Shown: positions 42,493-51,757 of the stretch, in pieces
How positions within the stretch are numbered: the first letter of the stretch is position 1
How the letters are laid out: each line of letters begins with the position of its first letter
Assembly (NCBI GenBank): GCA_963743275.1
Contig: CAVUPB010000008.1
Span: 434,001-498,000 of the forward strand
Source: JALYLC01 sp963743275
GTDB taxonomy: Bacteria; Actinomycetota; Thermoleophilia; Gaiellales; JALYLC01
Length of the DNA stretch: 64,000 bases
Direction of reading: 5' to 3'
The notes under the pieces: model-generated
What the model was told of the DNA's origin: nothing
Databases searched by the model: none
What the model saw: only the letters and a program-made list of their open reading frames with translations
Program-made: the position numbers and the translations under genes

Positions 42493-44452
42493 ATGCGGAT
42501 GCTCCGGATCACGGCATGGCTCGTGGCGCTGACGACGTGCTCGATCTTCCTGGGCCTCGTGCTCCGATCTGGCGCCCCATCATTCGGGCGACCTCGCGTG
42601 GGCCTACGCCATGGCCACCGTCGCCCTGGCGCCGGCCATCGTCGGATTGCTGATCGCGATCCGGCAGCCGCGCAACGTGATCGCGTGGATCATGCTGGTG
42701 GGCGCGTTGTCGTCGGCGCCGTTCTACGTCTACATCCCCGACAAGGGGTGGGCCATGCAGGTCGCCCGCGCGATCTGGCCCCTGCTGTACGCCTGGCCGA
42801 TCGCGGTCGCGTTCGTCTTTCCGAACGGCCACCTGCTGACGCGCCGCTGGCGGAGGGTCGCGCTTGCCGGAGCCGCGAGCTTCGCCGGCTTCCTCGCCAT
42901 CGCGCTCTCGGATCCGGGGCCGTTCGACCCGCCCGATCAGGCAGTGCCGAGCCCGCTTGCCGGCGTCCACATCCCTGACTGGATCGCATGGATCTGGGTT
43001 CCGTTCTGGATCGGCATCTTCTGCAGCCTCGTCGCCGGAGCGATCGCGATCCGGCTGCGGCTGCGCCGCTCGACCGGGGTCGAGCGGCTCCAGACGCTCT
43101 GGGTCGCGTGGGCGGCCGGCCTGATCCCGCTCGGCCTGCTGACGTGCTTCGCCGGCTGGGGCGTCGGCGTGCCCTATGCGGACTTCGTGCTCGGGCCCGT
43201 CCTGCTGCTCATGCCGATCATGGTCTCCGCGGCTGTCGGCATCGCGGTCATCCGCTACCGGCTGTACGACATCGAGCGCCTCGTCAACCGCACCGTCGTC
43301 TACGGCACGCTGACCCTGCTGCTCGCGGCCGCGTACATCGGGATCACACTCGCTGCAGGCGTCGCCGTCGGCCGCGGCTCCGATTGGGTGACCGCGGCGG
43401 GGACGCTGGTGGTCGCGCTCTCCTTCCGGCCGCTGCGCGCCCGCGTGCAGTCGCTCGTCGATCGCCGCTTCGACCGCGCGCGCTCCGACGGGCTGCGCAA
43501 GGTGCAGGCGTTCGAGAGCGAGGTGCGGGAAGGCCAGCGCGCACCCGAGGAGATCGGCAGCGTGCTCGCGGAGGCGCTGCGCGACCCGCTCGCCGACCTC
43601 GTGTTCTGGCTGCCCGAGAGCGAGACGTACGCGACGTCCTCCGGGGAGCTCGTGGCCGAGCTCCCCGACGACGGCCGCGCGCACACCGAGATCACGCGCG
43701 AGGGCGCGCGCACGGCGGTGCTGCTGCACGACCCGGCGCTGCTCGATCGCCGTGCCTCGCTGCGCGATATCCTCGCCGCCGGTGCGCTCTCGGCCGAGAT
43801 CGCCCGCCTGCGCGTCGAGGTGCGCCTGCAGCTGCAGGAGGTGCAGGCCTCGCGCGTGCGCATCGTCGAGGCCGGCTACGAGGAGCGGCGCCGCCTCGAG
43901 CGCGACCTGCACGACGGTGCGCAGCAACGGCTCGTCTCGCTCGGCCTGCAGATCCGGCGCATGCAGCGCTCGCTGCCGCGCGAGGCGAGCGTGCTCGCGC
44001 CCGCGCTCGATCAGATCGTCGGCGAGGTCGGCTCGGCGATCGCCGACCTGCGCCAGATCGCCGCGGGCGTGCGGCCGGCGCGGCTCGACGACGGGCTGGC
44101 CGCGGCGTTGCACGACCTGGCGCGCACCGCGCCGATCCCCGTCGAGGTCGAGGCGACGATCGGTCGCGTCGCCGCGAGCGTCGAGGCGGCCGCGTACTTC
44201 GTCGTGTGCGAGGCGCTCACGAACGCCGTCAAGCACGCCTCCGCCTCGCAGGTGGCGTTGCGGGCGACGCGTGAGAACGGCACGCTCAAGCTGAGCGTCG
44301 CCGACGACGGCGTGGGCGGGGCGCGCGCCCGCCGCGGCTCGGGTCTCGCCGGCCTCGGCGACCGCATCTCGGCGCACGGCGGTACGCTCGTGATCGCGAG
44401 CCCGCGCGGCGGCGGCACGCGCATCGACGTCGCCATCCCATGCGACTCGTGA
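42493..44452 (+). CDS. Membrane sensor histidine kinase, NarL/DesK type (one indel)
   Basis: A protein of about 652 residues. Multiple N-terminal helices (MLRITAWLVALTTCSIFLGL through VLLLMPIMVSAAVGIAVIRY) lead into a HisKA_3 dimerisation domain with the phosphorylated histidine in RRRLERDLHDGAQQRLVSLG, and an HATPase with CEALTNAVKHASAS and LSVADDGVGGARARRGSGLA. One extra base near 42570 separates the first helix from the rest; ATG 42611 is the first start in the main frame. It overlaps the response regulator gene by 13 bases. The signal is unknown; the sensing part is membrane-embedded. Confidence 0.88.
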
Positions 44453-45090
44453 TCGCGGAGGACACGGTGCTCCTGCGCGAGGGACTCGCGGGCCTGCTCG
44501 AGGACGCGGGCTACGACGTCGTCGCGCGCGTGGGCGACGCGGAGGCGCTGCTCGCGGTGGTTGCCGAGCACGAGCCGGAGCTCGCGATCGTCGACGTGCG
44601 CATGCCGCCGACGTACGAGGACGAGGGCATGAAGGCCGCAGCCGAGATCCGGCGCTCGCACCCGGCCACCGCCGTGCTCGTGCTCTCGCAGCACATCGAG
44701 AGCCGCCACGCCGTCGACCTCGTCGGCTCGGGCGGCGGCTTCGGCTACCTGCTGAAGGACCGGGTGCTCGACGTGGACGCGTTCTTCGACGCGGTCGAGC
44801 GCGTCAGCAGCGGCGGCTCCGCGCTGGATCCCGAGGTCGTCCGGCACCTGCTCTCGCCGCCCAAGCGGGACGACGCGCTCGGCCTGCTGTCGCCGCGCGA
44901 GCGCGAGGTGCTCGGGCTCGTGGCCGAGGGCCGCACGAACGCCGGCATCGCGAAGCAGCTCTGGCTGACGGAGAAGACCGTCGAGACGCACGTCAGCTCG
45001 ATTCTCGGCAAGCTCGGCCTCTCGCATCAGGACGACGGCCACCGGCGGGTGCTCGCCGTGCTCGCGTACCTGCGCGCCTCAGCGGGCTGA
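44440..45090 (+). CDS. LuxR/NarL-family response regulator
   Basis: A 216-residue receiver plus LuxR helix-turn-helix protein. Receiver residues are IAEDTVLLREGL (acidic pocket), the phosphorylated Asp in LAIVDVRMPP, and the lysine in FGYLLKDRV. The output domain is LSPREREVLGLVAEGRTN and LTEKTVETHVSSILGKLGL. Overlap with the kinase gene shows they form one two-component system. The 3' end overlaps the converging NAD-binding gene by 12 bases. Confidence 0.93.
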   Translation: MRLVIAEDTVLLREGLAGLLEDAGYDVVARVGDAEALLAVVAEHEPELAIVDVRMPPTYEDEGMKAAAEIRRSHPATAVLVLSQHIESRHAVDLVGSGGGFGYLLKDRVLDVDAFFDAVERVSSGGSALDPEVVRHLLSPPKRDDALGLLSPREREVLGLVAEGRTNAGIAKQLWLTEKTVETHVSSILGKLGLSHQDDGHRRVLAVLAYLRASAG

Positions 45091-45951
45091 CAGCGCCGCG
45101 CGCACCGCGCTCGCGAACGGCGTGAGCTCGATCGGGACGAGCTGCCGGATGCGGTCGTCGCGGACGACCGTCGCGTTGCGGAGCCCCTCGATCAGCGGCC
45201 GGGCGACCTTGGCGCCGACGGGCGTGACGAGGTGCAGCCAGTACGACGAGAGGCGTGGCGTGAGCACGGGCACCTCGACGATCCAGGGCCGCTTCCCGCG
45301 CACCTGCCCGATCTGCTCGATCATCTCGCGGTAGGTCATGACGTCGGGGCCGCCGACGTCGAGGCTCATCCCGTAGACGTCCTCCCGCCCGCAGACCGCG
45401 GCCAGGTAGGCGACGACGTCGTCGATCGCGATCGGCTGGGTGGGCGTCGAGACCCAGCGCGGGCAGATCATCGCGGGCAGGCGGTCGACGAGCGCGAGGA
45501 TCGTCTCGAAGGCGGCACTGCCGGCGCCCACGACCATCGCGGCGCGCAGCGTCGTCACGGGCACGCTGCCCGACGCCAGCGCCTGCCCGGTCTCGGTGCG
45601 GCTGCGCAGGTGGGGGGACAGGTCGGGCGAGTCGTCGCCGAGGCCGCCCAGGTAGATCAGCTGACGCAGGCCGGCCGACGCCGCCGCGCGCGCCACGGTC
45701 TCGGCGGCCTCGCGATCGCGCTGCTCGAAATCGGAGGCGCCGAGCGAGTGCACGAGGTAGTAGGCGACGTCCGCGCCCGCGAGCGCGGCGCCCACCGCTG
45801 CCGCGTCGGTCGCATCGGCCTGGACCCACGTGACCGTGCCCTCGTCCGGCCGCGCGTGGCGGGACACCGCGACGACCTCGTGGTCGCGCGCGAGCACGGG
45901 CACGAGCGCCTTGCCGATCGTCCCGGTGGCGCCGAAGACGACGACTCTCAT
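45079..45951 (-). CDS. NAD(P)-binding atypical SDR (NmrA/NDUFA9-like)
   Basis: A 290-residue Rossmann protein with the nucleotide loop VVVFGATGTIGKALVPVLAR at the N-terminus, DVAYYLVHSLG, LIYLGGLGDDSPDLSPHLRS, and VAYLAAVCGREDVYGMSLDV. It resembles the YbjT/NDUFA9 group of atypical SDRs, which bind NAD(P) and often lack the catalytic Tyr-x-x-x-Lys. ATGA overlaps join it to the upstream unknown gene and, beyond that, to the B12-binding MerR regulator, so expression is probably light- or cobalamin-controlled. Confidence 0.85.
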   Translation of the reverse strand: MRVVVFGATGTIGKALVPVLARDHEVVAVSRHARPDEGTVTWVQADATDAAAVGAALAGADVAYYLVHSLGASDFEQRDREAAETVARAAASAGLRQLIYLGGLGDDSPDLSPHLRSRTETGQALASGSVPVTTLRAAMVVGAGSAAFETILALVDRLPAMICPRWVSTPTQPIAIDDVVAYLAAVCGREDVYGMSLDVGGPDVMTYREMIEQIGQVRGKRPWIVEVPVLTPRLSSYWLHLVTPVGAKVARPLIEGLRNATVVRDDRIRQLVPIELTPFASAVRAALSAR

Positions 45952-46475
45952 TGCGGCTCCTCGCCGATCATGCGCCTGAAGTAGCGATGGCTGATGCTCG
46001 TGTGCAGGCGGCGCTGCACGTGACGGTAGAGCGCTCCCGTCCACACCGGCCCGCCCGGCCTTCCCGCGAGCCGGGGAAAGAAGCCGTCGATCGTCGCGCG
46101 CAGCTCGACCGGCGGGCCGTTCGTCTGCGAGAAGCTGATGGCGCCGGCCGGGGTGCGCGCGAGCAGCCCGCCCACGATCGGGAAGCGGCTGAGCGCGCCG
46201 GATCCGTCGACGACGGTCTCGGGCTGCCCGAAGCGCAGCAGCGTGAGCAGGCCGAGTCCGCGGAGCTCGATCTCGCCGCCGCGGGCACGCACGCGCACGA
46301 GCCGGTGGGTGGCGGCCTCGACCTCCTTCCAGTAGCGCGCGCCGAGCTCGAGCGCGCCCGCGGCCGAGAGCTCGACGAGCGGGCGCGTCGCCTCGACGCG
46401 CTGCTCGAACTCGACGGCGCCCGCAGGCGAGATGCGCTCGCTCGAGCTCCAGCCGGTGAGCGCGGGCCGCGCCAT
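45948..46475 (-). CDS. Hypothetical protein in the MerR-B12 operon
   Basis: A 175-residue protein that I do not recognise. It is mixed beta/alpha: RISPAGAVEFEQRVEATRPL, GARYWKEVEAATHRLVRVRA, GLGLLTLLRFGQPETVVDGS, and ends GALYRHVQRRLHTSISHRYF. The strand pattern and Arg-rich C-terminus hint at a lipocalin-like or DUF4166-like fold, which is a guess. Overlapping ATGA on both sides places it firmly between the MerR regulator and the NAD-binding protein. Confidence 0.7.
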   Translation of the reverse strand: MARPALTGWSSSERISPAGAVEFEQRVEATRPLVELSAAGALELGARYWKEVEAATHRLVRVRARGGEIELRGLGLLTLLRFGQPETVVDGSGALSRFPIVGGLLARTPAGAISFSQTNGPPVELRATIDGFFPRLAGRPGGPVWTGALYRHVQRRLHTSISHRYFRRMIGEEPQ

Positions 46476-47372
46476 CAGGCCGCCTCGTCCGCGAGGCGCC
46501 CGGCCGCCGTGACCGGGTCGTCGGCGAGGTACTGCGCGCCGACGGCCTCGGCGAGCGCCGGGCTCGCCCCGCGCCCGGCGAGCGCGAGCGGCGTCGAGCG
46601 GGCCACCTCGACGCAGGCCCTCGCGCGCGGCGCCGGCCTGCTCGGCGGTGGTCGCGGTCAGCACGACCAGCGCAGGCCCGAGCAGGCGCGCCGTCTCGGT
46701 GATCGAGGCGAGCGGCGTGTCGGGCCCGAGGAACGCGATCTGCCAGCCGCGGTTGCGCAGCGCGAGCCCGAAGCAGATGAGGCCGAGGTCGTGCTGGTCG
46801 CCGGGCAGGCAGGCGAGCAGGGCCTTCGGCGCCCCGCCGCTGCCCCAGCCGCGGGCGAGGCCGAGCAGGCGGCCGCGCAGGAGGGCGCTCGCGAAGTGCT
46901 CCTGCGCGATCGATGCGTCGCCCCGCTGCCAGCGCTCGCCGAGCTCGCGCAGATAGGGCAGCACGGCATCGCGCAGGACGGCCTCGAGCGTGAATGCCGC
47001 GAGCAGCCGGTCGAGCGCGGCGTGGGCCCCCGGCTCGTCGAAGCTGTCGAGCGCCGCCCGCAGGCGATCGCTCATCGCGCCGGGCCCCTGCGCTTCGGCG
47101 GGAGCTGCCGTCGGCGGCTCGTCGCGCTCGAGCAGCGCGAGGCGCGCACCCTCGGCCGCCGAGACGCCCGAGTCGAGGTGGGCGAGCATGCGCCGCACGC
47201 GCCGCTCGTCGGCGTCGCCGTAGAGCCGGAAGCCACCCGTCGTGCGCGTCGGCGCGAGCAGGCCATAGCGCCGCTCCCACGCGCGCAGGAGCTCGGCGCT
47301 CACGCCCACGCGCCGGCTCAGCTCGCCGATGCGCAGCCGGCCGGTGCTCTCGATGTCCTCGTGCACCCACAC
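46475..47372 (-). CDS. MerR-family regulator with cobalamin-binding domain, CarH/LitR-like (one indel)
   Basis: About 298 residues. The MerR helix-turn-helix is LRIGELSRRVGVSAELLRAW with GGFRLYGDADERRVRRM. The middle part has the CarH light-sensing motif W-x9-EH in ERWQRGDASIAQEHFASALL, and the C-terminal half the cobalamin-ligand motif D-x-H-x-x-G in PGDQHDLGLICFG. These are the features of adenosylcobalamin photoreceptor repressors. An extra base near 46622 breaks the C-terminal end; corrected, it ends LADEAA at the TGA that overlaps the next ATG. GTG 47372 is one of two close starts. Divergent from the fasciclin gene. Confidence 0.85.
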
Positions 47373-47391
47373 AATCTACAGACTCTCGACA

Positions 47392-47426
47392 GATACTTGA
47401 CAACGGGAGAAATATTTGTACGATAC
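47392..47426 (+). promoter_or_regulatory. Promoter of the fasciclin gene with GATAC direct repeat
   Basis: TTGACA (47397-47402), 16 bases, TACGAT (47419-47424). The motif GATAC-TTGACAA recurs 30 bases later as GATACCTGGACAA. The stretch 47373-47455 is AT-rich compared with its surroundings and separates the divergent MerR and fasciclin genes, so it is the expected binding region for the MerR-B12 regulator. Confidence 0.6.
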
Positions 47427-47455
47427 CTGGACAAACTCTCTACAAGGAGGTCGGC

Positions 47456-47959
47456 ATGAAGAAGGCATTCGTCACCGCGATCGCGGGCCTGGTGCTCGTC
47501 GCGTCGCTCACCGCCAGTGCAACGGCGGCGCCGTCGAGCCATGCGAAGGCGAAGTCGAACATCGTGCAGACGGCGGTCGGCGCGGGGCAGTTCAAGACGC
47601 TCGTGGCGCTCGTCAAGAAGGCCGGCCTCGCCGGCGCGCTCTCGGGCAAGGGCCCGCTGACGGTCTTCGCACCGACCGACGCGGCCTTCGCGAAGGTGCC
47701 GAAGGCGACGCTTGCGGCGCTCGGCAAGGACAAGGCGAAGCTCAAGGCCGTCCTGCTCTACCACGTCGTCAAGGGCAAGGTCACGGCGGCGCAGGTCGTC
47801 AAGCTCTCCTCCGCCAAGACGCTCGGGGGCGAGTCGGTGACGATCAAGGTCACCGGCGGCAAGGTCTTCGTCGGCGGCGCTCAGGTCGTGACGCCCAACG
47901 TCATGGCCTCGAACGGCGTCATCCACGTGATCAACAAGGTGCTGATCCCGCCGATGTAG
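47456..47959 (+). CDS. Secreted fasciclin (FAS1) domain protein
   Basis: A 167-residue exported protein: signal peptide MKKAFVTAIAGLVLVASLTA with a likely cut after SATAA, then one FAS1 domain with LVKKAGLAGALSGKGPLTVF, APTDAAFAKVPKATLAAL, LLYHVVKGKVTAAQVV and NGVIHVINKVLIPP. FAS1 proteins mediate surface adhesion. AAGGAGG precedes the ATG. Rich in lysine, unlike most neighbours. It is divergent from the light/B12-type MerR regulator, which may repress it in the dark. Confidence 0.93.
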   Translation: MKKAFVTAIAGLVLVASLTASATAAPSSHAKAKSNIVQTAVGAGQFKTLVALVKKAGLAGALSGKGPLTVFAPTDAAFAKVPKATLAALGKDKAKLKAVLLYHVVKGKVTAAQVVKLSSAKTLGGESVTIKVTGGKVFVGGAQVVTPNVMASNGVIHVINKVLIPPM

Positions 47960-47974
47960 GTGCGCTCCTCCCAG

Positions 47975-48009
47975 GTGAGGCCCGGACCGGCGCCCCGGCC
48001 GGGCCTCAC
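47975..48009. terminator. Bidirectional hairpin between fasciclin and SRPBCC genes
   Basis: GTGAGGCCCGG (47975-47985) and CCGGGCCTCAC (47999-48009) pair perfectly over 11 bp around a 13-base loop. It sits between two converging genes, 16 bases past the fasciclin stop and 8 bases past the other. No U-tract is present. Confidence 0.6.
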
Positions 48010-48016
48010 GCGCACC

Positions 48017-48448
48017 TCACGGGCGCAGCGCGGCCTCCAGGCCCGCGCGGGCCTTCGCGCCCACGCGGTTGAAGACGATCTGCATGAGCGGATCGAAGAG
48101 GCGGCCGACCCCCGAGAACGCGAGCACCGCCTCGTAGTGCACGAGCGAGCCGCCGCCGGCGGCGGCCTCGACCGTGATCGTGTCGCGCGAGACGAAGCCG
48201 CGGCGCGCCTCGAGGACGACGCGCGCGGGCGGCTCGTAGGCGACGATCTCGTACGTCAACGGCACGGCGCGGCCGGCGAAGCGCGCCACGAGCGCGAAGC
48301 GCGAGCCGAGGCCGACGGGCGCATCGCCTTCGCGCGCGGCCTCGCTGACGCTCGGATCCCACTCGAGGGCGTGCGAGAAGTCGGCCATGTACGCGAACGC
48401 CTCGGCGGGCGGGAGCGACGATGGGATCGCCGTGGTGTAGCGGGCCAT
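48017..48448 (-). CDS. SRPBCC family protein (polyketide cyclase-like)
   Basis: A 143-residue START-fold protein: AIPSSLPPAEAFAYMADFSH, EWDPSVSEAAREGDAPVGLG, YEIVAYEPPARVVLEARR, and C-terminal helix FDPLMQIVFNRVGAKARAGL. The WDPSV/VGLGS pattern is typical of SRPBCC/polyketide-cyclase-2 members. A TAACAC box at 48461-48456 gives a near-leaderless start. It is separated from the transglutaminase gene by only 10 bases, so could also be cotranscribed. Confidence 0.85.
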   Translation of the reverse strand: MARYTTAIPSSLPPAEAFAYMADFSHALEWDPSVSEAAREGDAPVGLGSRFALVARFAGRAVPLTYEIVAYEPPARVVLEARRGFVSRDTITVEAAAGGGSLVHYEAVLAFSGVGRLFDPLMQIVFNRVGAKARAGLEAALRP

Positions 48449-48458
48449 CCGCGCAGTG

Positions 48459-49265
48459 TTACAGCGCCTGCAGGCCGACCCGCACCGACAGCGTCTCGCG
48501 GGCCTTGCCGGTGTAGACGCCGCGCGTCGGCGGCACGTCGGCGTAGTCGCGGCCGACCGCGACGCGCACGTAGGCGTCGGTCTGCGCCCGCGCGTGGGTC
48601 GGATCGAGCGCCGACCAGCCGGTGCTCTCGTCCCAGACGTCGACCCAGGCGTGCGAGGCCGCGTTGTCGCCCTGGAGCTTCGGGTCGTAGAGGTAGCCGC
48701 TGACGTAGCGGGCGGGGATGCCCGAGCAGCGGCAGGTGGCGAGCAGGACGTGCGCGAAGTCCTGGCAGACGCCGCGGCCGAGCCCCAGCACCTCGTCGGC
48801 ACGCGTCTGCACGTCGGTCGCGCCGGGGTCGTAGACGAGCTCGCGGCCGACCGCCTCCATCAGCTCGAACGCGCGCGCCGGCCGGCTCGCGCTGCGTGCG
48901 TGGGCGGCGGCGAAGTCCCAGACGCCGGCGGCGAAGGGCGCATAGCCGGTGGGCGTGAGGTAGTCGTGCAGCTCGAGCGGCGAGAGCGGGTCACGGCCGC
49001 TCATGAACAGCTCGGGTGTCATCACCGTGCTCACCGCCGTCACGGCCAGGCGGTCGTGCGACTCGAGCACGTCGAAGTGGTGGACGTCGTTGCCGAAGTG
49101 GTCGCGGTACTCGCGCACGCGCAGGCCGAACGGCTCGGTGGCGAGGCGGAACGACGAGCAGTGCTGGCCGCCGCCCTCGAGCGGGCGCAGGCGCAGCTCC
49201 GTGTAGGCCTCGGCGATCGGGGCGTCGTAGGCGAACTCCGTGGTGTGCTCGACGCGGAGGAACAT
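48459..49265 (-). CDS. Transglutaminase-like protease-fold protein
   Basis: A 268-residue bacterial transglutaminase-like protein with an N-terminal beta domain (FLRVEHTTEFAYDAPIAEAY, LRLRPLEGGGQHCSSF) and the catalytic Cys in GRGVCQDFAHVLLATC, His in ASHAWVDVWDESTGW and Asp in LDPTHARAQ. It is one of the conserved trio with alpha-E and circularly permuted ATP-grasp proteins, proposed to make and break peptide or amide bonds. It starts 2 bases after the alpha-E stop. Confidence 0.9.
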   Translation of the reverse strand: MFLRVEHTTEFAYDAPIAEAYTELRLRPLEGGGQHCSSFRLATEPFGLRVREYRDHFGNDVHHFDVLESHDRLAVTAVSTVMTPELFMSGRDPLSPLELHDYLTPTGYAPFAAGVWDFAAAHARSASRPARAFELMEAVGRELVYDPGATDVQTRADEVLGLGRGVCQDFAHVLLATCRCSGIPARYVSGYLYDPKLQGDNAASHAWVDVWDESTGWSALDPTHARAQTDAYVRVAVGRDYADVPPTRGVYTGKARETLSVRVGLQAL

Positions 49266-49267
49266 CG

Positions 49268-50227
49268 CTACTGCTGTTGCTGCTGGGCGTAGGGGCCGGG
49301 CGGGATCACGCGCGTCGTGAAGTAGCTGCCGGCGATCTCGTCGGCCGCGTCGGCGATGCCGCGCCCGACGCGCTCGAGCAGCCGCTCGGTCGACTCGTCG
49401 AGCTCGTGCAGGTCGGTGAACGAGAGCTCGGCGAAGGTCCGGCCGATCGCGCGCTCGGGGCGCAGCGCCTCGCCCGAGATCGCGCGGATCGAGCCGAGGC
49501 TCTGCTCGAGGCAGAAGCAGACCGCGCGCGGCAGGCTGCGCTCGAGCAGCAGGAAGGCGACGACGCGCGCCGCTCCCAGCTCGTCGCTGCCCTGCTTGCG
49601 GAACGCCTCGAACGCCCCGCACGAGCGCAGCAGGCTCGAGAGCGAGGCGGTCGCCGCCGAGGCCGGCTGCACCGCGCGCAGGCCGGGCAGCTTGACCGAG
49701 AGCAGGCGCGTGGCCGTGTCGGCGCGCTCGAGATGGGCGCCGAGCTCGAGGAACTCGTAGGCCTCGCCGCGCGGCAGCGTCGCCTTCATGACCCCCTGGA
49801 ACGCGTGCGAGCCCTCGCGGATGCGCACGAAGAACGCGTGCGGCGAGGCCAGCACGGCCGAGGGCCGTGTGCGCGAGACGAGCAGGTGCAGCCGGTTCAG
49901 GAGCTCCCACATCTCGCTCGAGATCTGCTCGCGCACGCTGCGCGCGTTCTCGCGCGCACGCGCCACGCACGCGGTCACGGCGTCCGGGTTGGCCGGGTGC
50001 CAGAGCATGAACTCGGTCACGGCCTGGGCGGTGTAGTCGTCGAAGTGCTCGCGGAAGACGTCGTCGTGGCCGAGCATCAGGATCAGCTCGCGCCAGGCGC
50101 GGCCGCGATCGGGCAGGTCGGCGTCGAGCAGGCCGTGGAAGTTGACGTGCAGGAGCCGGCTCGTGTCCTCGGCCCGCTCGATGTAGCGGCCCGTCCAGTA
50201 GAGCGCCTCTGCGACCCGGCTCAGCAT
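49268..50227 (-). CDS. Alpha-E domain protein (DUF403)
   Basis: A 319-residue all-helical protein beginning MLSRVAEALYWTGRYIERAE, the hallmark of alpha-E proteins; later ELGAHLERADTATRLLSVKL repeats the E-R-A-D helix. The family always accompanies circularly permuted ATP-grasp and transglutaminase proteins and may act as a scaffold in an amide-ligation system. The protein ends with a run of five glutamines. ATGA overlap with the ATP-grasp gene. Confidence 0.9.
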   Translation of the reverse strand: MLSRVAEALYWTGRYIERAEDTSRLLHVNFHGLLDADLPDRGRAWRELILMLGHDDVFREHFDDYTAQAVTEFMLWHPANPDAVTACVARARENARSVREQISSEMWELLNRLHLLVSRTRPSAVLASPHAFFVRIREGSHAFQGVMKATLPRGEAYEFLELGAHLERADTATRLLSVKLPGLRAVQPASAATASLSSLLRSCGAFEAFRKQGSDELGAARVVAFLLLERSLPRAVCFCLEQSLGSIRAISGEALRPERAIGRTFAELSFTDLHELDESTERLLERVGRGIADAADEIAGSYFTTRVIPPGPYAQQQQQ

Positions 50228-51741
50228 CAGGAACGCAGCACCCAGGTGTCCTTGCTGCCGCCGCCCTGCGAGGAGTTGACGACGAGCGAGCCCTCGCGCA
50301 GCGCAGCCCGGGTGAGCCCGCCCGGCACGACGCTCGTGATGCGGCTCGAGAGCACGAACGGCCGCAGGTCGACGTGCGCGGGACGCAGCCGGTCGAGGTA
50401 GATCGGCATGCGGCTCAGCCCGATCGTCGGCTGCGCGATGAACTCGCGCGGGTCGGCCTCGATCTGGCGGCGGAAGCGCTCGCGCTCCTCGGCGCTCGCG
50501 ACCGGCCCGATCAGCATCCCGTAGCCGCCGCTGCCGTCGACGGTCTTGACGACGAGCTCGTCGAGGTGCTCGAGCATGTAGCGGCGGTCGTCCTCGTGCA
50601 CGCCGAGGTAGGTCGGGACGTTGGCGAGGATCGGCTCCTCGGCGAGGTAGTAGCGGATCATCTCCGGCACGTAGCGGTAGACCGCCTTGTCGTCGGCGAC
50701 GCCGGTGCCGGGCGCGTTCGCGAGCGTGACGTTGCCGGCGCGGTAGGCGTTGAGCAGGCCGGGCGCCCCGAGCATCGAGTCCTGGCGGAAGATCAGCGGG
50801 TCGAGGAACTCGTCGTCGACCCGCCGGTAGATCACGTCGACGCGCTGCAGGCCCTGCGTCGTGCGCATGTAGACGACGTCGTCGTGGCACAGGAGGTCGC
50901 CGCCCTCGACGAGCTCGATGCCCATGTGGCGGGCCAGGAACGAGTGCTCGAAGTAGGCCGAGTTGTGCACGCCCGGCGTCAGCAGGACGACGGTCGGCGT
51001 GGCCGCCGCGGGCGGGGCGACGTTGCGCAGCGACGCGAGCAGCTCCTGCGGGTACTGGTCGATGCCGAGCACGCCGTAGCGCTCGAAGAGCGGCGCGAAC
51101 TCGCGCTTCATCGCCGAGCGGTTCTCGAGCATGTAGCTCGTGCCCGAGGGCGAGCGCAGGTTGTCCTCGAGCACGAGGTACTCGCCATGCTCGTCGCGCA
51201 CGATGTCGACGCCGGCGACATGGGCGTAGACGCCGCCGGGCGGGTCGACGCCGATCATCTCGCGCCGGAAGTGGCGCGCGCCGAAGACGAGCTCGGCCGG
51301 CACCTTCCCGTCGCGCAGGATCCGCTGCCCGTGGTAGACGTCGGCGATGAAGAGGTTGAGCGCGTTGACGCGCTGGATCAGCCCGCGCTCGATGTGATCC
51401 CACTCGGCGCGCGGGATCACGCGCGGGATGAGGTCGAACGGGAAGATCCGCTCGAGCCCCTCCTCCTCGCCGTAGACCGTGAAGCCGATGCCCTGATTGA
51501 GGAAGGAGGCGTCGACGGCGTGGCGCCGCGCCTCGAACTCGTCGACGCTGAGCGCCGCGAGCCCCTCGGCGAGCACGCGGTAGTGGGGACGCGGCTGTCC
51601 CGGCGCCTCGAACATCTCGTCGAAGAACGGGCCGGGGTCGTAGCGGCCCTGGTCGGTGAGGACGGATGTCTTGGGCGTCGCTGGCATGGGTTCAGGGTCT
51701 TCCTCGAGCCCCGCCGCCCGCCGGAGCGGCTCCGTCGCCAC
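50227..51741 (-). CDS. Circularly permuted ATP-grasp protein (DUF404/DUF407)
   Basis: A protein of up to 504 residues. FDEMFEAPGQPRPHYRVLAE, FPFDLIPRVIPRAEWDHIE, EYLVLEDNLRSPSGTSYMLE, and the ATP-binding region ELVVKTVDGSGGYGMLIGP, ending VVNSSQGGGSKDTWVL, are the family landmarks. It probably ligates amino or peptide groups using ATP. Start choice: GTG 51741 lies 7 bases after the predicted start point of a TAGACT box (51760-51755); ATG 51687 with GAGGAAG upstream is the alternative and gives 486 residues. Confidence 0.88.
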   Translation of the reverse strand: MATEPLRRAAGLEEDPEPMPATPKTSVLTDQGRYDPGPFFDEMFEAPGQPRPHYRVLAEGLAALSVDEFEARRHAVDASFLNQGIGFTVYGEEEGLERIFPFDLIPRVIPRAEWDHIERGLIQRVNALNLFIADVYHGQRILRDGKVPAELVFGARHFRREMIGVDPPGGVYAHVAGVDIVRDEHGEYLVLEDNLRSPSGTSYMLENRSAMKREFAPLFERYGVLGIDQYPQELLASLRNVAPPAAATPTVVLLTPGVHNSAYFEHSFLARHMGIELVEGGDLLCHDDVVYMRTTQGLQRVDVIYRRVDDEFLDPLIFRQDSMLGAPGLLNAYRAGNVTLANAPGTGVADDKAVYRYVPEMIRYYLAEEPILANVPTYLGVHEDDRRYMLEHLDELVVKTVDGSGGYGMLIGPVASAEERERFRRQIEADPREFIAQPTIGLSRMPIYLDRLRPAHVDLRPFVLSSRITSVVPGGLTRAALREGSLVVNSSQGGGSKDTWVLRS

Positions 51742-51757
51742 CCGTCACCGGTCGAGT

